Shown here piece by piece: positions 55,855-64,000 of a stretch of 64,000 bases of DNA. Source of the DNA: Aestuariibacter salexigens DSM 15300. GTDB lineage: Bacteria > Pseudomonadota > Gammaproteobacteria > Enterobacterales > Alteromonadaceae. The stretch spans positions 186,001 through 250,000 of the forward strand of contig NZ_AUBH01000004.1 in assembly GCF_000429145.1 (NCBI RefSeq), given 5' to 3'. The notes under the pieces are model-generated. The model searched no databases and was not told the DNA's origin. It saw nothing but the letters and a program-made list of their open reading frames with translations. Made by a program: the position numbers and the translations under genes. The number at the start of each line of letters is the position of its first letter. The first letter of the stretch is position 1.

Positions 55855-56988
55855 TTAACGTTTAAGTAGCTGGCCCATTGCCTGATTAAACACCTTCATC
55901 CATTTATCGCTGAAGTGTCCTTTGGCCACCTTGTTGATCTCAACCACCGCTTTCTTTTTCGGGTGTTTAACATGACCGTTATGCGCTCTGGAATGTGTCA
56001 TCGCATCAAAGGTATCTAAGATAGCCAGCAGCTTTGCACCGTCACAAATGTCCTCATCCTTAAGCCCCAACGGATAGCCGTTACCGTCAACTCGTTCGTG
56101 ATGCTGCATAACAATTTTGCGCGCTTCGTCCCACTGTCCCAGATGCTCGAGCAAACGGGAACTTTTGTACACGTGTGAACGCATCAGGTTAAATTCGTTT
56201 TCATCCAGCTTATCTTTTTTATGCAGCACCTTGAGTGGCATAAATGCCATACCAAAATCATGTACATAACAGGCGACGGCGAGCTGATCTTCATCGATGG
56301 GGCTTCCTGCCAGCTTATTGATATAAAACGCCAATTTCGCGATGCGGTCTCCACGCCCTTCCCAATACATGGAGCGACGTTCAATCGGCTTCATTAATTC
56401 CCGGAAAAACAGAATATCAATTTGCTTTTCTGCACTGATGCCTTTTGGAATACCCGTATTCGCCAATGTAACAGGGCGATCCGGTGCACTTGCATCTGCC
56501 TGCTCGGTGCCAGAGATATCGCGTTTTGGATCGAGTACTTTGACCGCCTGCGAGAGGAGCCTCTCATGCTCAGTTGCGTTGTCTGGGGTAATCTTAACAA
56601 TACAGTCAATCAGACGTTGAAGCATGCTTTCATCATACTGCGCACTGCCTGACTTTATGCAGCTCTGCACAAAGTGCTTGACCCGGTCCATGCTAAGCAA
56701 GACCAGATCGCTCATTGTACTGGTATACTGAATATCACCCTTGCGAAGATAGTCCAACAAGTCTTCTACATGTTGAAGGATAGGCATCATGGGCGTGAAA
56801 TTTACCAGCCCGAGGTCACCTTTTATGGTGTGAACGGAGCGAAACAGCGCACGCTGCAGTTCGTTATCCTGGGGCCGTAACTCAAGCTCGATTAGAGTCT
56901 GTTCGCTGGCTTCGTAAAGCTCATTAATTTCTTCCAGCAAGTCGTTAAGAATGTCATCTTCAAGCTCTTCGTGACGAAATGTTTGCAT
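55855..56988 (-). CDS. Hpt domain - HD-GYP fusion protein
   Basis: 377 residues. N-terminal histidine phosphotransfer domain (~8-115) with phospho-accepting H53 in SVHTIKGDLGLV. C-terminal HD-GYP domain (~195-375): H243-D244 in CYVHDFGMAFMPLKVLHK, H272 (RSH), H296-H297 and DGNGYP (301-306). The first His of typical HD-GYP enzymes is not evident in YWEGRGDRIAKLA. It could be a c-di-GMP hydrolase or binder governed by a phosphorelay. No membrane or receiver domain. The hybrid kinase at 58.3 kb has a receiver but no Hpt, so it may be a partner. Convergent with the di-haem peroxidase. Confidence 0.88.
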   Translation of the reverse strand: MQTFRHEELEDDILNDLLEEINELYEASEQTLIELELRPQDNELQRALFRSVHTIKGDLGLVNFTPMMPILQHVEDLLDYLRKGDIQYTSTMSDLVLLSMDRVKHFVQSCIKSGSAQYDESMLQRLIDCIVKITPDNATEHERLLSQAVKVLDPKRDISGTEQADASAPDRPVTLANTGIPKGISAEKQIDILFFRELMKPIERRSMYWEGRGDRIAKLAFYINKLAGSPIDEDQLAVACYVHDFGMAFMPLKVLHKKDKLDENEFNLMRSHVYKSSRLLEHLGQWDEARKIVMQHHERVDGNGYPLGLKDEDICDGAKLLAILDTFDAMTHSRAHNGHVKHPKKKAVVEINKVAKGHFSDKWMKVFNQAMGQLLKR

Positions 56989-57129
56989 GGTCTCTTTGGC
57001 TCTTGGCAGGCAAATTAATGGGCGATTAAAACAGTATATCAGATATCGGCAGATGCTCTTGGTAACTTAACTTGTGCAACAGATCAGACATGCTATGCAC
57101 AGAAAATCGTTATACTGGCGACTTTTATT

Positions 57130-57870
57130 ATGCCGGGATCGTTTGTGCTTGCCATCATCAGAGCTGTTGCTCTCCTTATTCACTTTATCATTGTCAATCT
57201 CATGTTACTGTTGGTCTGTTTGGCAAGACCTTTTCACCGTAATAACGTTCATATCGCCGGACAGTTATACAGTACGATGGCATGGACAATGGGCTTAAAA
57301 GTTACCGTGCGCAAAGCCCCTGACGTGAATTACAACGTTCCCTGCGTTTATTTGTGTAATCACCAGAACAGCTGGGATTTAGTTACTGTGTGTAAGGCGG
57401 CCCAACCAGGCACGGTGGTAATTGGTAAAAAAAGTTTGCTGTGGATCCCGATTTTTGGTCAGCTTTTCTGGCTGTCCGGCAATATCATTATCGACAGAAA
57501 AAACAAAGGCAAAGCGCACAATACGTTGCAGTACACTGCAAGGGAAATCGCCGAAAAAAGGCTGTCAGCATGGTTTTTCCCCGAAGGTACCAGAAGCTAC
57601 GGACGGGGCCTGTTGCCATTTAAAAGTGGGGCAATTCGCACCGCGATCCAGACTAATGAGCCAGTCGTCATTGTCTGCGCGAGCAATTTACATAACAAGA
57701 TCCGCTGGAATCGTTGGGATAACGGCGAAATGCTGATTGAACTTCAGCGCCCTCAACCCCTGACGGACGATATGACCGTCAAAGAGTGGACTGAAGTCCT
57801 CTATGCGCAAATGAAAAGTGGCATTGAAAAGCTCGATGCAGAAGTCGCCGCCATAAGCAATTCAAGGTAA
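57130..57870 (+). CDS. plsC: 1-acyl-sn-glycerol-3-phosphate acyltransferase
   Basis: 246 residues. A hydrophobic N-terminal anchor (~8-33), the catalytic NHQNSWDL with H78 and D83 (HX4D), and the substrate site FFPEGTRS (E151-R154); GNIIIDRKNKGKA precedes the latter. Transfers a fatty acyl group to lysophosphatidate, making phosphatidate for phospholipids at the inner membrane. rraB follows 35 nt later. ATG 57130 has no strong ribosome site. Confidence 0.93.
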   Translation: MPGSFVLAIIRAVALLIHFIIVNLMLLLVCLARPFHRNNVHIAGQLYSTMAWTMGLKVTVRKAPDVNYNVPCVYLCNHQNSWDLVTVCKAAQPGTVVIGKKSLLWIPIFGQLFWLSGNIIIDRKNKGKAHNTLQYTAREIAEKRLSAWFFPEGTRSYGRGLLPFKSGAIRTAIQTNEPVVIVCASNLHNKIRWNRWDNGEMLIELQRPQPLTDDMTVKEWTEVLYAQMKSGIEKLDAEVAAISNSR

Positions 57871-57905
57871 ACTGCCAGACAAAATAGACAACATGTAGTG
57901 AAACT

Positions 57906-58259
57906 ATGTCTGCACAAGATTCATCGAATGACTGGTATGCATTCAATCAGGAAACCATAGAAGCCCTTATTGAAGACGGCAGTGACCAGTCACAGCCACA
58001 CACAATTGAACATCATTTTGCCTGCAACAATTTCGATAAGTTGGAAAAAGCGGCAGTAGACGCGTTTAAAGCCGGGTTTGAAGTGGGTGACGCTGAAGAG
58101 GTTGAGCTGGACGACGGAGGACTGGTGTACTGCTTCGACGCTGTAGCTGAACGCATGTTATCAATAAGCGAACTCAACGCAGACACTGATAAGCTGCTTA
58201 GCATCGCCGCCAAACATGGTGTTCATTATGATGGCTGGGGCACCTACTTTATTGAATAA
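57906..58259 (+). CDS. rraB: Ribonuclease E inhibitor RraB
   Basis: 117 residues. The family core is clear: HTIEHHFACNNFDKLEKAAV, DAFKAGFEVGDAEEVELDDG, and the end GVHYDGWGTYFIE. A very acidic N-terminal half, as in E. coli RraB (YjgD), which binds the scaffold domain of RNase E and alters its cleavage of a set of mRNAs. It lies after plsC and is convergent with the hybrid kinase. Confidence 0.94.
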   Translation: MSAQDSSNDWYAFNQETIEALIEDGSDQSQPHTIEHHFACNNFDKLEKAAVDAFKAGFEVGDAEEVELDDGGLVYCFDAVAERMLSISELNADTDKLLSIAAKHGVHYDGWGTYFIE

Positions 58260-58279
58260 ACCTATAGCGGAAAACGCTG

Positions 58280-60883
58280 TTAATCCAATAGATTACGAAT
58301 CGACGTTAACAATTGAACGGTAGTGTATGGTTTAAACAGGATGGCATTTTTTAATGGTAGTTGTGTCTCTCGCATATGCCTGTCATCACTGTAACCACTA
58401 ACCAGTTGCACTTTTACATACGGAAATGCTGACATGACTTCTGCCGCCAGTTCATAGCCATCCATACCAGGCATAATAATGTCGCTTAGTAATAAATCAG
58501 CGCGATGCGTAGACAAATACGCTAGTGCGTCTTCTGCCCGATTAAATACCACCACGTCATAACCAAATTCGGACAAAATTTGCTCAGCAACGTTAGTTAA
58601 CTCTTTCTCATCATCAACCACCACAATTCGCTCATTTCCATATAGAGATTGCTCCCCCTGCCCTTCAGCAAGGGTAAGAATGTCGCTGCTGTGTGTAGCC
58701 CGTGGAAAATATAAGTCGAACGTACTGCCATGGCCGGGCGTCGATCTCACATCAATACGGCCCTGTGCCCTTTTGACGAAACCATACACCTGGCTCAGGC
58801 CTAACCCGGTTCCTTGTTTACCTTTAGTGGAAAAGAAAGGGTCGAAGATATGTTGAATGAGCGACGCGTCCATGCCGCAGCCATTATCGATCACGCTGAG
58901 CTTGACGTACTCTTGATACTGTTTTTTATCCTCGCCGTTTGCCAGACGAAGGTTCTCAGTTTTAATGATCACCCGTCCTTTTTCATCGATAGCATGCATG
59001 GCATTGAGTACTAAGTTAACCAGGCTATCTTCCAGCTCTGACGCATCCATTTCACATAGCCAAAGATCTTTTTGCAGGTCCAGAACCAGTGAAATTCTGA
59101 CCGTCAGTATCTTTGCCAACATGTCCTCATCTTTACTGACCACCTCATTGATATTGAGCAGCGTGATTTGCGTGCTGCGCGCGCTGGAAAACGACAGCAG
59201 TCTTTTCGTCAGTTCTGCGCCTCGGGTACTGGCTTTTTGAATATTTGAAACTAACTCACGCACGTCTTCTTGTGCCTCAGCAACTTTCATATCAAGTAAA
59301 GCAGCATAGCCAGAGATGATATTCAGGATATTGTTGAAGTCATGGGCAACCCCGCCAGTCAGCTTGCCTAGCGAGTCCATTTTCTGAGCACGTTTCATTT
59401 CTTCTTCGTGGCGCTTACGATCAGTAATATCGTTGGAAATACCACATAAGGCATAAGCCTCTCCATGCTCGTCGAGTAGTGGAAATTTCTCGGACGTGTA
59501 GATATGTAGCTGACCATCGGCCTGTGGAATATTCTCTTCAAATTCGATCGGTTGTTTGTTTTTGAGCACATAAATATCGTTTTTACGTACACTCTCTGCA
59601 GTGTCCGCCGGCAGAAGCTCATTGTCGGTTTTACCGATAACCTGCTCACGTTGAAGTCCGAATATTTTAAGGTACTGAGCATTGATAAATTCGTAGCGTC
59701 CCTCGCGATCTTTGACGTATACCACTGAAGGAGCATGGTCCATAATCGCCTGCAAACCCTGCTGACTTTTTGTCAATTGTTGACGTAACTGAACCTCCTG
59801 CGAAACGTCATTGAAAACGACTACGATACCGATGGTCTGCCCTTCGTGACTCTGAATAGGTGCAGCAGTGCAATTAATATAAAAGCGTTTTCCCTGGTGA
59901 TTTTTCAGTACAACACCACTGCCTAACGTCTTTGCATCGCTCGTTTCAGCAACATGAAGAATTAATGATTGCAGCGATTTACCGCTCTGCTCATCTACAA
60001 CCGGGAAAATAACATCTAACCTTTCCTGCAAGGCGTCGACCTGATGCCATCCAGTCAGAGCTTCTGCGGTTGGATTCATCAATGTAATAGCGCCGTCCCT
60101 GTCTGTTACTATCACGCCATCTGCAATGCTATTCAGCGTGATTGCAATGTTTTTCTCGCGCTCTTTGAGCGTCTCCATGGTTTGTCTAAGCTGCGCCTTA
60201 TTTTGCACCAGATGCTCGACCATTAGATCAAACGTATTTGCCAGCTGACTCAACTCATCCTGCCCCGTTAGTCCGGTTCTGGCAGTATAATCTCCGGATG
60301 CAATACGCGCTGCTGTGTCCGTAATAAGATTAAGTTTGCGGGTTAAAAACCCTGCGGCAATGATTGCCACCACGGCGCTCCCAACAATTCCAGCAAGGGC
60401 AATCAATACGCTCACTGTGCGCACACCAGAGTAAGCATCCAACAGCACTATGTCAGAGAATTCAGCGGCCACTAGCCCTGCAGGTTGATTATCAATTTGA
60501 ATGGGCAAACGTCGCCACTGATGGTGTGGGCGTTCGGAAAGTGTAGGCAAAGGGCGTCCGATATCCTGAGGATGAGTAGAGGCAACAACAATGCTGGTAT
60601 TGTCAGCAATAACAAGGCGAGTCATGTTGGCTTTAGCCGAAAGTTCATTGATATGTGCTTGTAGCGTAGTGCCATCTCTGCTCAGCAAAGCCGGTAAGGA
60701 AATTTCTTTAACCAGCCGCATGATAACCTGCTTGTTATAACTATTATGCTGCTCTGCCGTCTTGTAAGTGCTATCAAGCGTTTGCCATAAAACCAGCGAC
60801 AGCACTGCACTTTCTAAAAAGAAGATAAGCAGCGCTATTCGATACTTCAAAGAGAGGTTTGGCAATATTTGCCCCTTAGCCAC
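58280..60883 (-). CDS. Hybrid sensor histidine kinase (HAMP-PAS-PAS-HisKA-HATPase-REC)
   Basis: 867 residues. TM1 (~16-35), a ~115-residue periplasmic sensor region (40-152), TM2 (~154-180), HAMP (~181-235), PAS1 (~245-365), PAS2 (~375-490), HisKA with H514 in GVAHDFNN, HATPase_c (N627, DNGCG, GTGLGLSQVYG), and a C-terminal receiver with D801 (LLLSDIIMPGMDG) and K851. The HDFNN motif marks the HPK4-like class. No Hpt within the protein, so output needs a separate Hpt protein or the receiver is a feedback module. Ligand unknown; monocistronic. Confidence 0.93.
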   Translation of the reverse strand: MAKGQILPNLSLKYRIALLIFFLESAVLSLVLWQTLDSTYKTAEQHNSYNKQVIMRLVKEISLPALLSRDGTTLQAHINELSAKANMTRLVIADNTSIVVASTHPQDIGRPLPTLSERPHHQWRRLPIQIDNQPAGLVAAEFSDIVLLDAYSGVRTVSVLIALAGIVGSAVVAIIAAGFLTRKLNLITDTAARIASGDYTARTGLTGQDELSQLANTFDLMVEHLVQNKAQLRQTMETLKEREKNIAITLNSIADGVIVTDRDGAITLMNPTAEALTGWHQVDALQERLDVIFPVVDEQSGKSLQSLILHVAETSDAKTLGSGVVLKNHQGKRFYINCTAAPIQSHEGQTIGIVVVFNDVSQEVQLRQQLTKSQQGLQAIMDHAPSVVYVKDREGRYEFINAQYLKIFGLQREQVIGKTDNELLPADTAESVRKNDIYVLKNKQPIEFEENIPQADGQLHIYTSEKFPLLDEHGEAYALCGISNDITDRKRHEEEMKRAQKMDSLGKLTGGVAHDFNNILNIISGYAALLDMKVAEAQEDVRELVSNIQKASTRGAELTKRLLSFSSARSTQITLLNINEVVSKDEDMLAKILTVRISLVLDLQKDLWLCEMDASELEDSLVNLVLNAMHAIDEKGRVIIKTENLRLANGEDKKQYQEYVKLSVIDNGCGMDASLIQHIFDPFFSTKGKQGTGLGLSQVYGFVKRAQGRIDVRSTPGHGSTFDLYFPRATHSSDILTLAEGQGEQSLYGNERIVVVDDEKELTNVAEQILSEFGYDVVVFNRAEDALAYLSTHRADLLLSDIIMPGMDGYELAAEVMSAFPYVKVQLVSGYSDDRHMRETQLPLKNAILFKPYTTVQLLTSIRNLLD

Positions 60884-61022
60884 TGACGTTCATCAGAAAC
60901 GTTGCAGACAAATTGCATAAATTAAGAAGCATGGGTGACTGATAGCTGACCAACGAAGACTTTAAAGATAGTTCAGGAAAACATTGACGTCATAACTAAT
61001 CACCAATGTTTATCTATATCGA

Positions 61023-62159
61023 CTAGGAAACTGGCGCGACGATGACCTTGTTGCGACCCTGCTGTTTGGCAATGTACAGAGCCTCATCGGCCCGTTTAAT
61101 GAGGCTTTCCAGAGATTCTCCCGTTTGTAAACCGGCCACACCGAAGCTAGCGGTGATTGAAATGTTGTAATTGTCGTATTGAATACTAGATTGCTCAGTA
61201 CAGCTCCTTATTCGTTCAGCTAACTTTTCACAGTGAGATACAGAACTGTCGCTAGCAAATAATAAAAACTCCTCTCCACCCAATCGGCAGCATACGTCAG
61301 TACTTCTCGCCAGCGAGCGAACAAGTCTGGCAAATTCAGTGAGCACGACATCACCACCTTCATGGCCGTATGTGTCATTTACTTTTTTGAAGTGATCAAT
61401 ATCAATCGCAATCACGTTGACGGACTTATTCGCGTCGATGTCAGCATTCATAATCTGCGTCATTCCCCTTCGATTATAAAGCTCAGTCAGCGGGTCCATA
61501 ACCGTCAGCTCTGCGAGTTTACGCTGTTCATCGATAAGTAAACTGGCCGTAAGTCCCAGTCCCAAGAACACGAAGGACACAGCTTGGGTAAACACAGAAG
61601 AGGCGAACACAATGAGTCGATTATCGAGTGTCAGGAGCCAGAATATTTGAAAAAGCGTATTAGAGAACTGCAATAAGATAGCGATTCCCAGTAGTGCGAT
61701 ACCATAGTTTTTATATTGCGCGTATCCTCCTATCACAGTGCGCAATGCAATAGGCAATAAAGTCAGGCCAACCAACACTTCAATTAGCACCAGTCCTTCT
61801 ATAGATTTAACGAGAGTAAGACACGCTAATAGTGCGGTCATGAATCCATACAGCAGATAATTATGTTGGTAAGTTTTGCGTTCATAATGTTGCAGCGCAA
61901 CCAATAGCGTCGCAATATTTATGCAGTAGAACAGCACCGCGAAGAAAAGCAGTTGCCCCCTGCCTTCATCGAGAGATGCCCAGGTTAACGCAAAACCAGC
62001 GGCTCCCATGACAAAAAACAGCATGAAAATTCGCAGAAAAATCACTCTTTCCGACGACTTGGCAATTTTTTTTACAAGCAGCGCGCAAGCGATAACCGAG
62101 CTTAAAATTAATATGAAGAAGCCTGAGGTGAAGACTTGGGAAAAGCCAGAAGTGTCCAT
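61023..62159 (-). CDS. Membrane-bound diguanylate cyclase (GGDEF)
   Basis: 378 residues. Seven to eight membrane helices in 1-208 forming an uncharacterised sensor region, then a C-terminal GGDEF domain (~212-378) with the active-site variant GGEEF (294-298), DxLTxLYNRR start (D222) and the allosteric I-site R285-x-x-D288. It is expected to make cyclic di-GMP with product inhibition. It neighbours the sensor kinase on the same strand (139-nt gap) and is 4 kb from the HD-GYP protein. Confidence 0.93.
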   Translation of the reverse strand: MDTSGFSQVFTSGFFILILSSVIACALLVKKIAKSSERVIFLRIFMLFFVMGAAGFALTWASLDEGRGQLLFFAVLFYCINIATLLVALQHYERKTYQHNYLLYGFMTALLACLTLVKSIEGLVLIEVLVGLTLLPIALRTVIGGYAQYKNYGIALLGIAILLQFSNTLFQIFWLLTLDNRLIVFASSVFTQAVSFVFLGLGLTASLLIDEQRKLAELTVMDPLTELYNRRGMTQIMNADIDANKSVNVIAIDIDHFKKVNDTYGHEGGDVVLTEFARLVRSLARSTDVCCRLGGEEFLLFASDSSVSHCEKLAERIRSCTEQSSIQYDNYNISITASFGVAGLQTGESLESLIKRADEALYIAKQQGRNKVIVAPVS

Positions 62160-62343
62160 CAGCGGTCGCTTTTCATCTCTTAGTTAGCGCCAGATTAATG
62201 CAGTATAAACAGATAAATAGGATTTTAATACTCGCTCTGAAAGAGACAAAACGTCTTTTTAATTAAGATAGTCTTCAGCAAATATTCATCTTGTCAGCAC
62301 CACACTGTTATTACAGGTTTAGTAATGCGACAGGAGAAACGCC

Positions 62344-63126
62344 ATGCAAATCAAAACCTTATTTGCTTCAATCTTGGCTTTGCCATTGGTTGCCAGTGCG
62401 CAAACAACATCCGATGAAAAAGGCACAGGTACGATGCCCCTTGCTGTGAAAACAGTCGAAACACAGTTTGGCTCACAAAAGCCAGAGCGAGCTAAATCGT
62501 CTGCCGGTTTTACGCTAAATCTGAACGACAATACTGACGAAGCGGCGGCAAACGACCGCTGGGCGAAGAAAAATAGCGAGTTGCAAAAGACGCCTTCATC
62601 ACAAACTGTGCGTAGCGACATAAGAACCTACAGTGAGGACTTCTGGATTTACGACGCTTGGACCAGCCTTGATGTCGATAACGACTATGACGGCTATTAT
62701 CACCGTTTTAGCGTTGAATTTGATGCTGACACCGTTTATTCGAGCGCATGGGTATATGCACGTATCTACCTTGGTCGTGGTGATATCTTCGATGAAATAC
62801 ACACGACGTCAGTATTCATGATAAATGGCGACAACAGTGATGACAGTTTAATCATTGAAAGTGAACTGGTAAGCGGCTTTCCCACTGACGAGTACGAAGT
62901 ACTGATTGAACTGTATGACGCAGAACATGACGAATTGGTGGCGATTACCGACGGCTATTCAGACGCAGATTTGAGTTATCTGTCATTAGAAAGCGCCAAC
63001 TATGAGCTTGTCTATGAAGAGCCGCCGGTGGTGATTGTTGAGGAATATGGCGGTAGCACAATCTGGTGGGCAGTCGTTGTTTTGTCTGCAGTAGTAGGAT
63101 GGCGCAGAAAACGTTCAGTGTGCTGA
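62344..63126 (+). CDS. Choice-of-anchor H family protein with GlyGly-CTERM
   Basis: 260 residues. Signal peptide MQIKTLFASILALPLVASA-Q. Middle is an acidic beta-rich domain (FWIYDAWTSLDVDNDYDGYY, then YARIYLGRGDIFDEIH). The C-terminus has the sorting signal GGSTIWWAVVVLSAVVGWRRKR: Gly-Gly-Ser, one membrane helix, basic tail. Such tails are cut by rhombosortase, a rhomboid protease, and the product can go out by type II secretion. Layout fits the choice-of-anchor H group. No rhombosortase gene is in the window. A terminator follows. Confidence 0.88.
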   Translation: MQIKTLFASILALPLVASAQTTSDEKGTGTMPLAVKTVETQFGSQKPERAKSSAGFTLNLNDNTDEAAANDRWAKKNSELQKTPSSQTVRSDIRTYSEDFWIYDAWTSLDVDNDYDGYYHRFSVEFDADTVYSSAWVYARIYLGRGDIFDEIHTTSVFMINGDNSDDSLIIESELVSGFPTDEYEVLIELYDAEHDELVAITDGYSDADLSYLSLESANYELVYEEPPVVIVEEYGGSTIWWAVVVLSAVVGWRRKRSVC

Positions 63127-63160
63127 ATGGACTTCAGCCGCTGCGCTCATCTTTGCAGGT

Positions 63161-63192
63161 AAGCTGACGTCACACTTGGCGTCAGCTTTTTT
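63161..63192 (+). terminator. Rho-independent terminator after the GlyGly-CTERM gene
   Basis: AGCTGACG (63162-63169), 10-nt loop, CGTCAGCT (63180-63187), then TTTTTT. It lies in the gap to the convergent yacG gene, whose stop is at 63194. Confidence 0.88.
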
Positions 63193-63193
63193 A

Positions 63194-63415
63194 CTATTTA
63201 AAAAAGGAGTCTGGCTGGTCAGCCAGCATGGCTTCAATTTCCTCTATATCGAGAGGCTGTTCAGCGTCTTCAGTCTGTTTGCCTGCAATGACTTTCTCTT
63301 CATTTGCCCATTCACCGAGATCAATGAGCTGACATTTTTTACTGCAAAATGGCCGGTAAACATTCTCTGCTGACCATTCAACTGACGTCTGACAGGTAGG
63401 ACAATTCACATTCAT
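63194..63415 (-). CDS. yacG: DNA gyrase inhibitor YacG (zinc protein)
   Basis: 73 residues from ATG 63415. Four-Cys zinc site: CPTC near the start and CSKKC later ([22 protein letters not shown]), the family signature. Acidic C-terminal tail. YacG binds GyrB and blocks gyrase. Its ATG overlaps the zapD stop by 1 nt (TAATG), the usual coaE-zapD-yacG order with coaE expected beyond the window. Confidence 0.95.
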   Translation of the reverse strand: MNVNCPTCQTSVEWSAENVYRPFCSKKCQLIDLGEWANEEKVIAGKQTEDAEQPLDIEEIEAMLADQPDSFFK

Positions 63416-64000
63416 TAACAACTCGCCATTTCAAATGACACGTCCTGCTCTACCGCAGGAGGCTTGCCTGGTTCAGCGTCGAACCACATAAAACGAATAG
63501 CATAGCGGTACTTGTTTCCACTTAGTACGGGATAAAAACCACTGTTATTTTCACTGATAATACGAATTAGCTCTATACGGTCATCAGCGACTCCTTGATA
63601 AAAGCCCTTTTGCGCAGTGACCTGAGTAAACCGACCTCGTTCACGCAGAAAAGACAGCGCTACCTGGATAGACTCTTTAACCAGTGACAACTCTGACAGC
63701 CACCCCTGAATATTGTTTTGCACAATCTCGCTACGCTGATTGAACCAATAATGCAGATTAGGCAGGTCAAAGCTGCATGTGCCGCCTGGAATACTGAAGC
63801 GCTGTCTGATTGACGCAAGAAATCGGTCGTCCTTTAATTCACTACCAAGCTTTTTGGCCTGTTTGATTCGTTCACGCAACCGAATAATGCGCTGCAGCGC
63901 TGACTGCAATGCTTCCGTGTCGATTTGCGGGTGCTGTGACCACTGCACGAGATTTTTCTCATGGCTGTCTATGTCTTTGAGGATATCATTGCGAATATCA
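63415..64000 (-). CDS. zapD: Cell division protein ZapD, N-terminus cut by window edge
   Basis: About 195 residues visible; the frame is open to the window end, continuing upstream as [17 protein letters not shown], so the apparent GTG at 63948 is not a start. Family features: [35 protein letters not shown], and [19 protein letters not shown] near the end. ZapD crosslinks FtsZ filaments at mid-cell. Overlaps yacG by 1 nt. Confidence 0.95.
   Translation of the reverse strand, partial: DIRNDILKDIDSHEKNLVQWSQHPQIDTEALQSALQRIIRLRERIKQAKKLGSELKDDRFLASIRQRFSIPGGTCSFDLPNLHYWFNQRSEIVQNNIQGWLSELSLVKESIQVALSFLRERGRFTQVTAQKGFYQGVADDRIELIRIISENNSGFYPVLSGNKYRYAIRFMWFDAEPGKPPAVEQDVSFEMASC

Noticed and set aside
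63415-63948. Complete ZapD from GTG 63948
   Set aside because: The frame continues with ZapD-like sequence to the window edge, so the gene is cut rather than starting at 63948.

Overview
The window reads as chromosome of a marine-type gammaproteobacterium, most likely in the Alteromonadaceae (Alteromonas, Salinimonas, Aestuariibacter or a relative). This rests on gene content and order: glnA / DUF4124 gene / ntrB / ntrC, tyrS diverging from an M23 peptidase followed by anmK, mtnN-cobD-btuF, RraB, ErpA, S-adenosylhomocysteinase, and a GlyGly-CTERM (rhombosortase-type) surface protein. Genus cannot be fixed from sequence alone. Both window ends cut genes: gltB at the left, zapD at the right. 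No rRNA, tRNA, transposase, phage gene or CRISPR array was seen.

Layout. 1-10 kb: glutamate synthase (gltBD), small hypothetical proteins, the nucleosidase/cobalamin operon mtnN-cobD-btuF, ahcY (which with mtnN disposes of S-adenosylhomocysteine by a second route), a periplasmic rhodanese, and DUF2721-GNAT-FAD oxidase. 10-20 kb: tyrS, M23 murein endopeptidase, anmK (cell-wall recycling), an Lrp-type regulator, a secreted subtilase, a lipoprotein, and a divergent pair of a 600-residue PLP C-S lyase-like enzyme and a D-2-hydroxyacid dehydrogenase. 20-25.4 kb: a minus-strand operon pepA-like / ABC exporter / yjjX, then an accessory pocket (23681-25372) with REP-like repeats, an AT-rich short-chain dehydrogenase bounded by GTTATAC core sites like an integron cassette, a 17-bp inverted repeat and a 24/25-nt tandem repeat. 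25.4-33 kb: acyltransferase-like protein, secreted protein, and a minus-strand operon of membrane-fusion protein, RND pump, tandem solute-binding protein and GST. 33-40 kb: erpA, DUF6776, an atypical CLC protein, hemJ, an S9 peptidase, folE and a UPF0149-like protein. 40-47 kb: a zinc-type TonB receptor with acidic/His-rich loops behind a Zur-like operator, a zinc alcohol dehydrogenase, an Nramp relative lacking the usual metal ligands, DUF418 and patB. 47-54 kb: typA and the nitrogen module glnA-DUF4124-ntrBC, with a sigma-54 promoter and NtrC-like sites. 54-64 kb: di-haem peroxidase, Hpt/HD-GYP protein, plsC, rraB, a hybrid sensor kinase, a GGDEF cyclase, a choice-of-anchor protein, and yacG-zapD.

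Functional links. gltBD, glnA and ntrBC form the GS-GOGAT ammonia-assimilation circuit; the sequence shows the NtrC-type control sites on both glnA and ntrB. Most of the window is ordinary core chromosome. The least ordinary parts are the 23.7-25.4 kb pocket and several proteins whose family-defining residues have changed (CLC, Nramp, RND TM4, HD-GYP, one PlsC-like acyltransferase).
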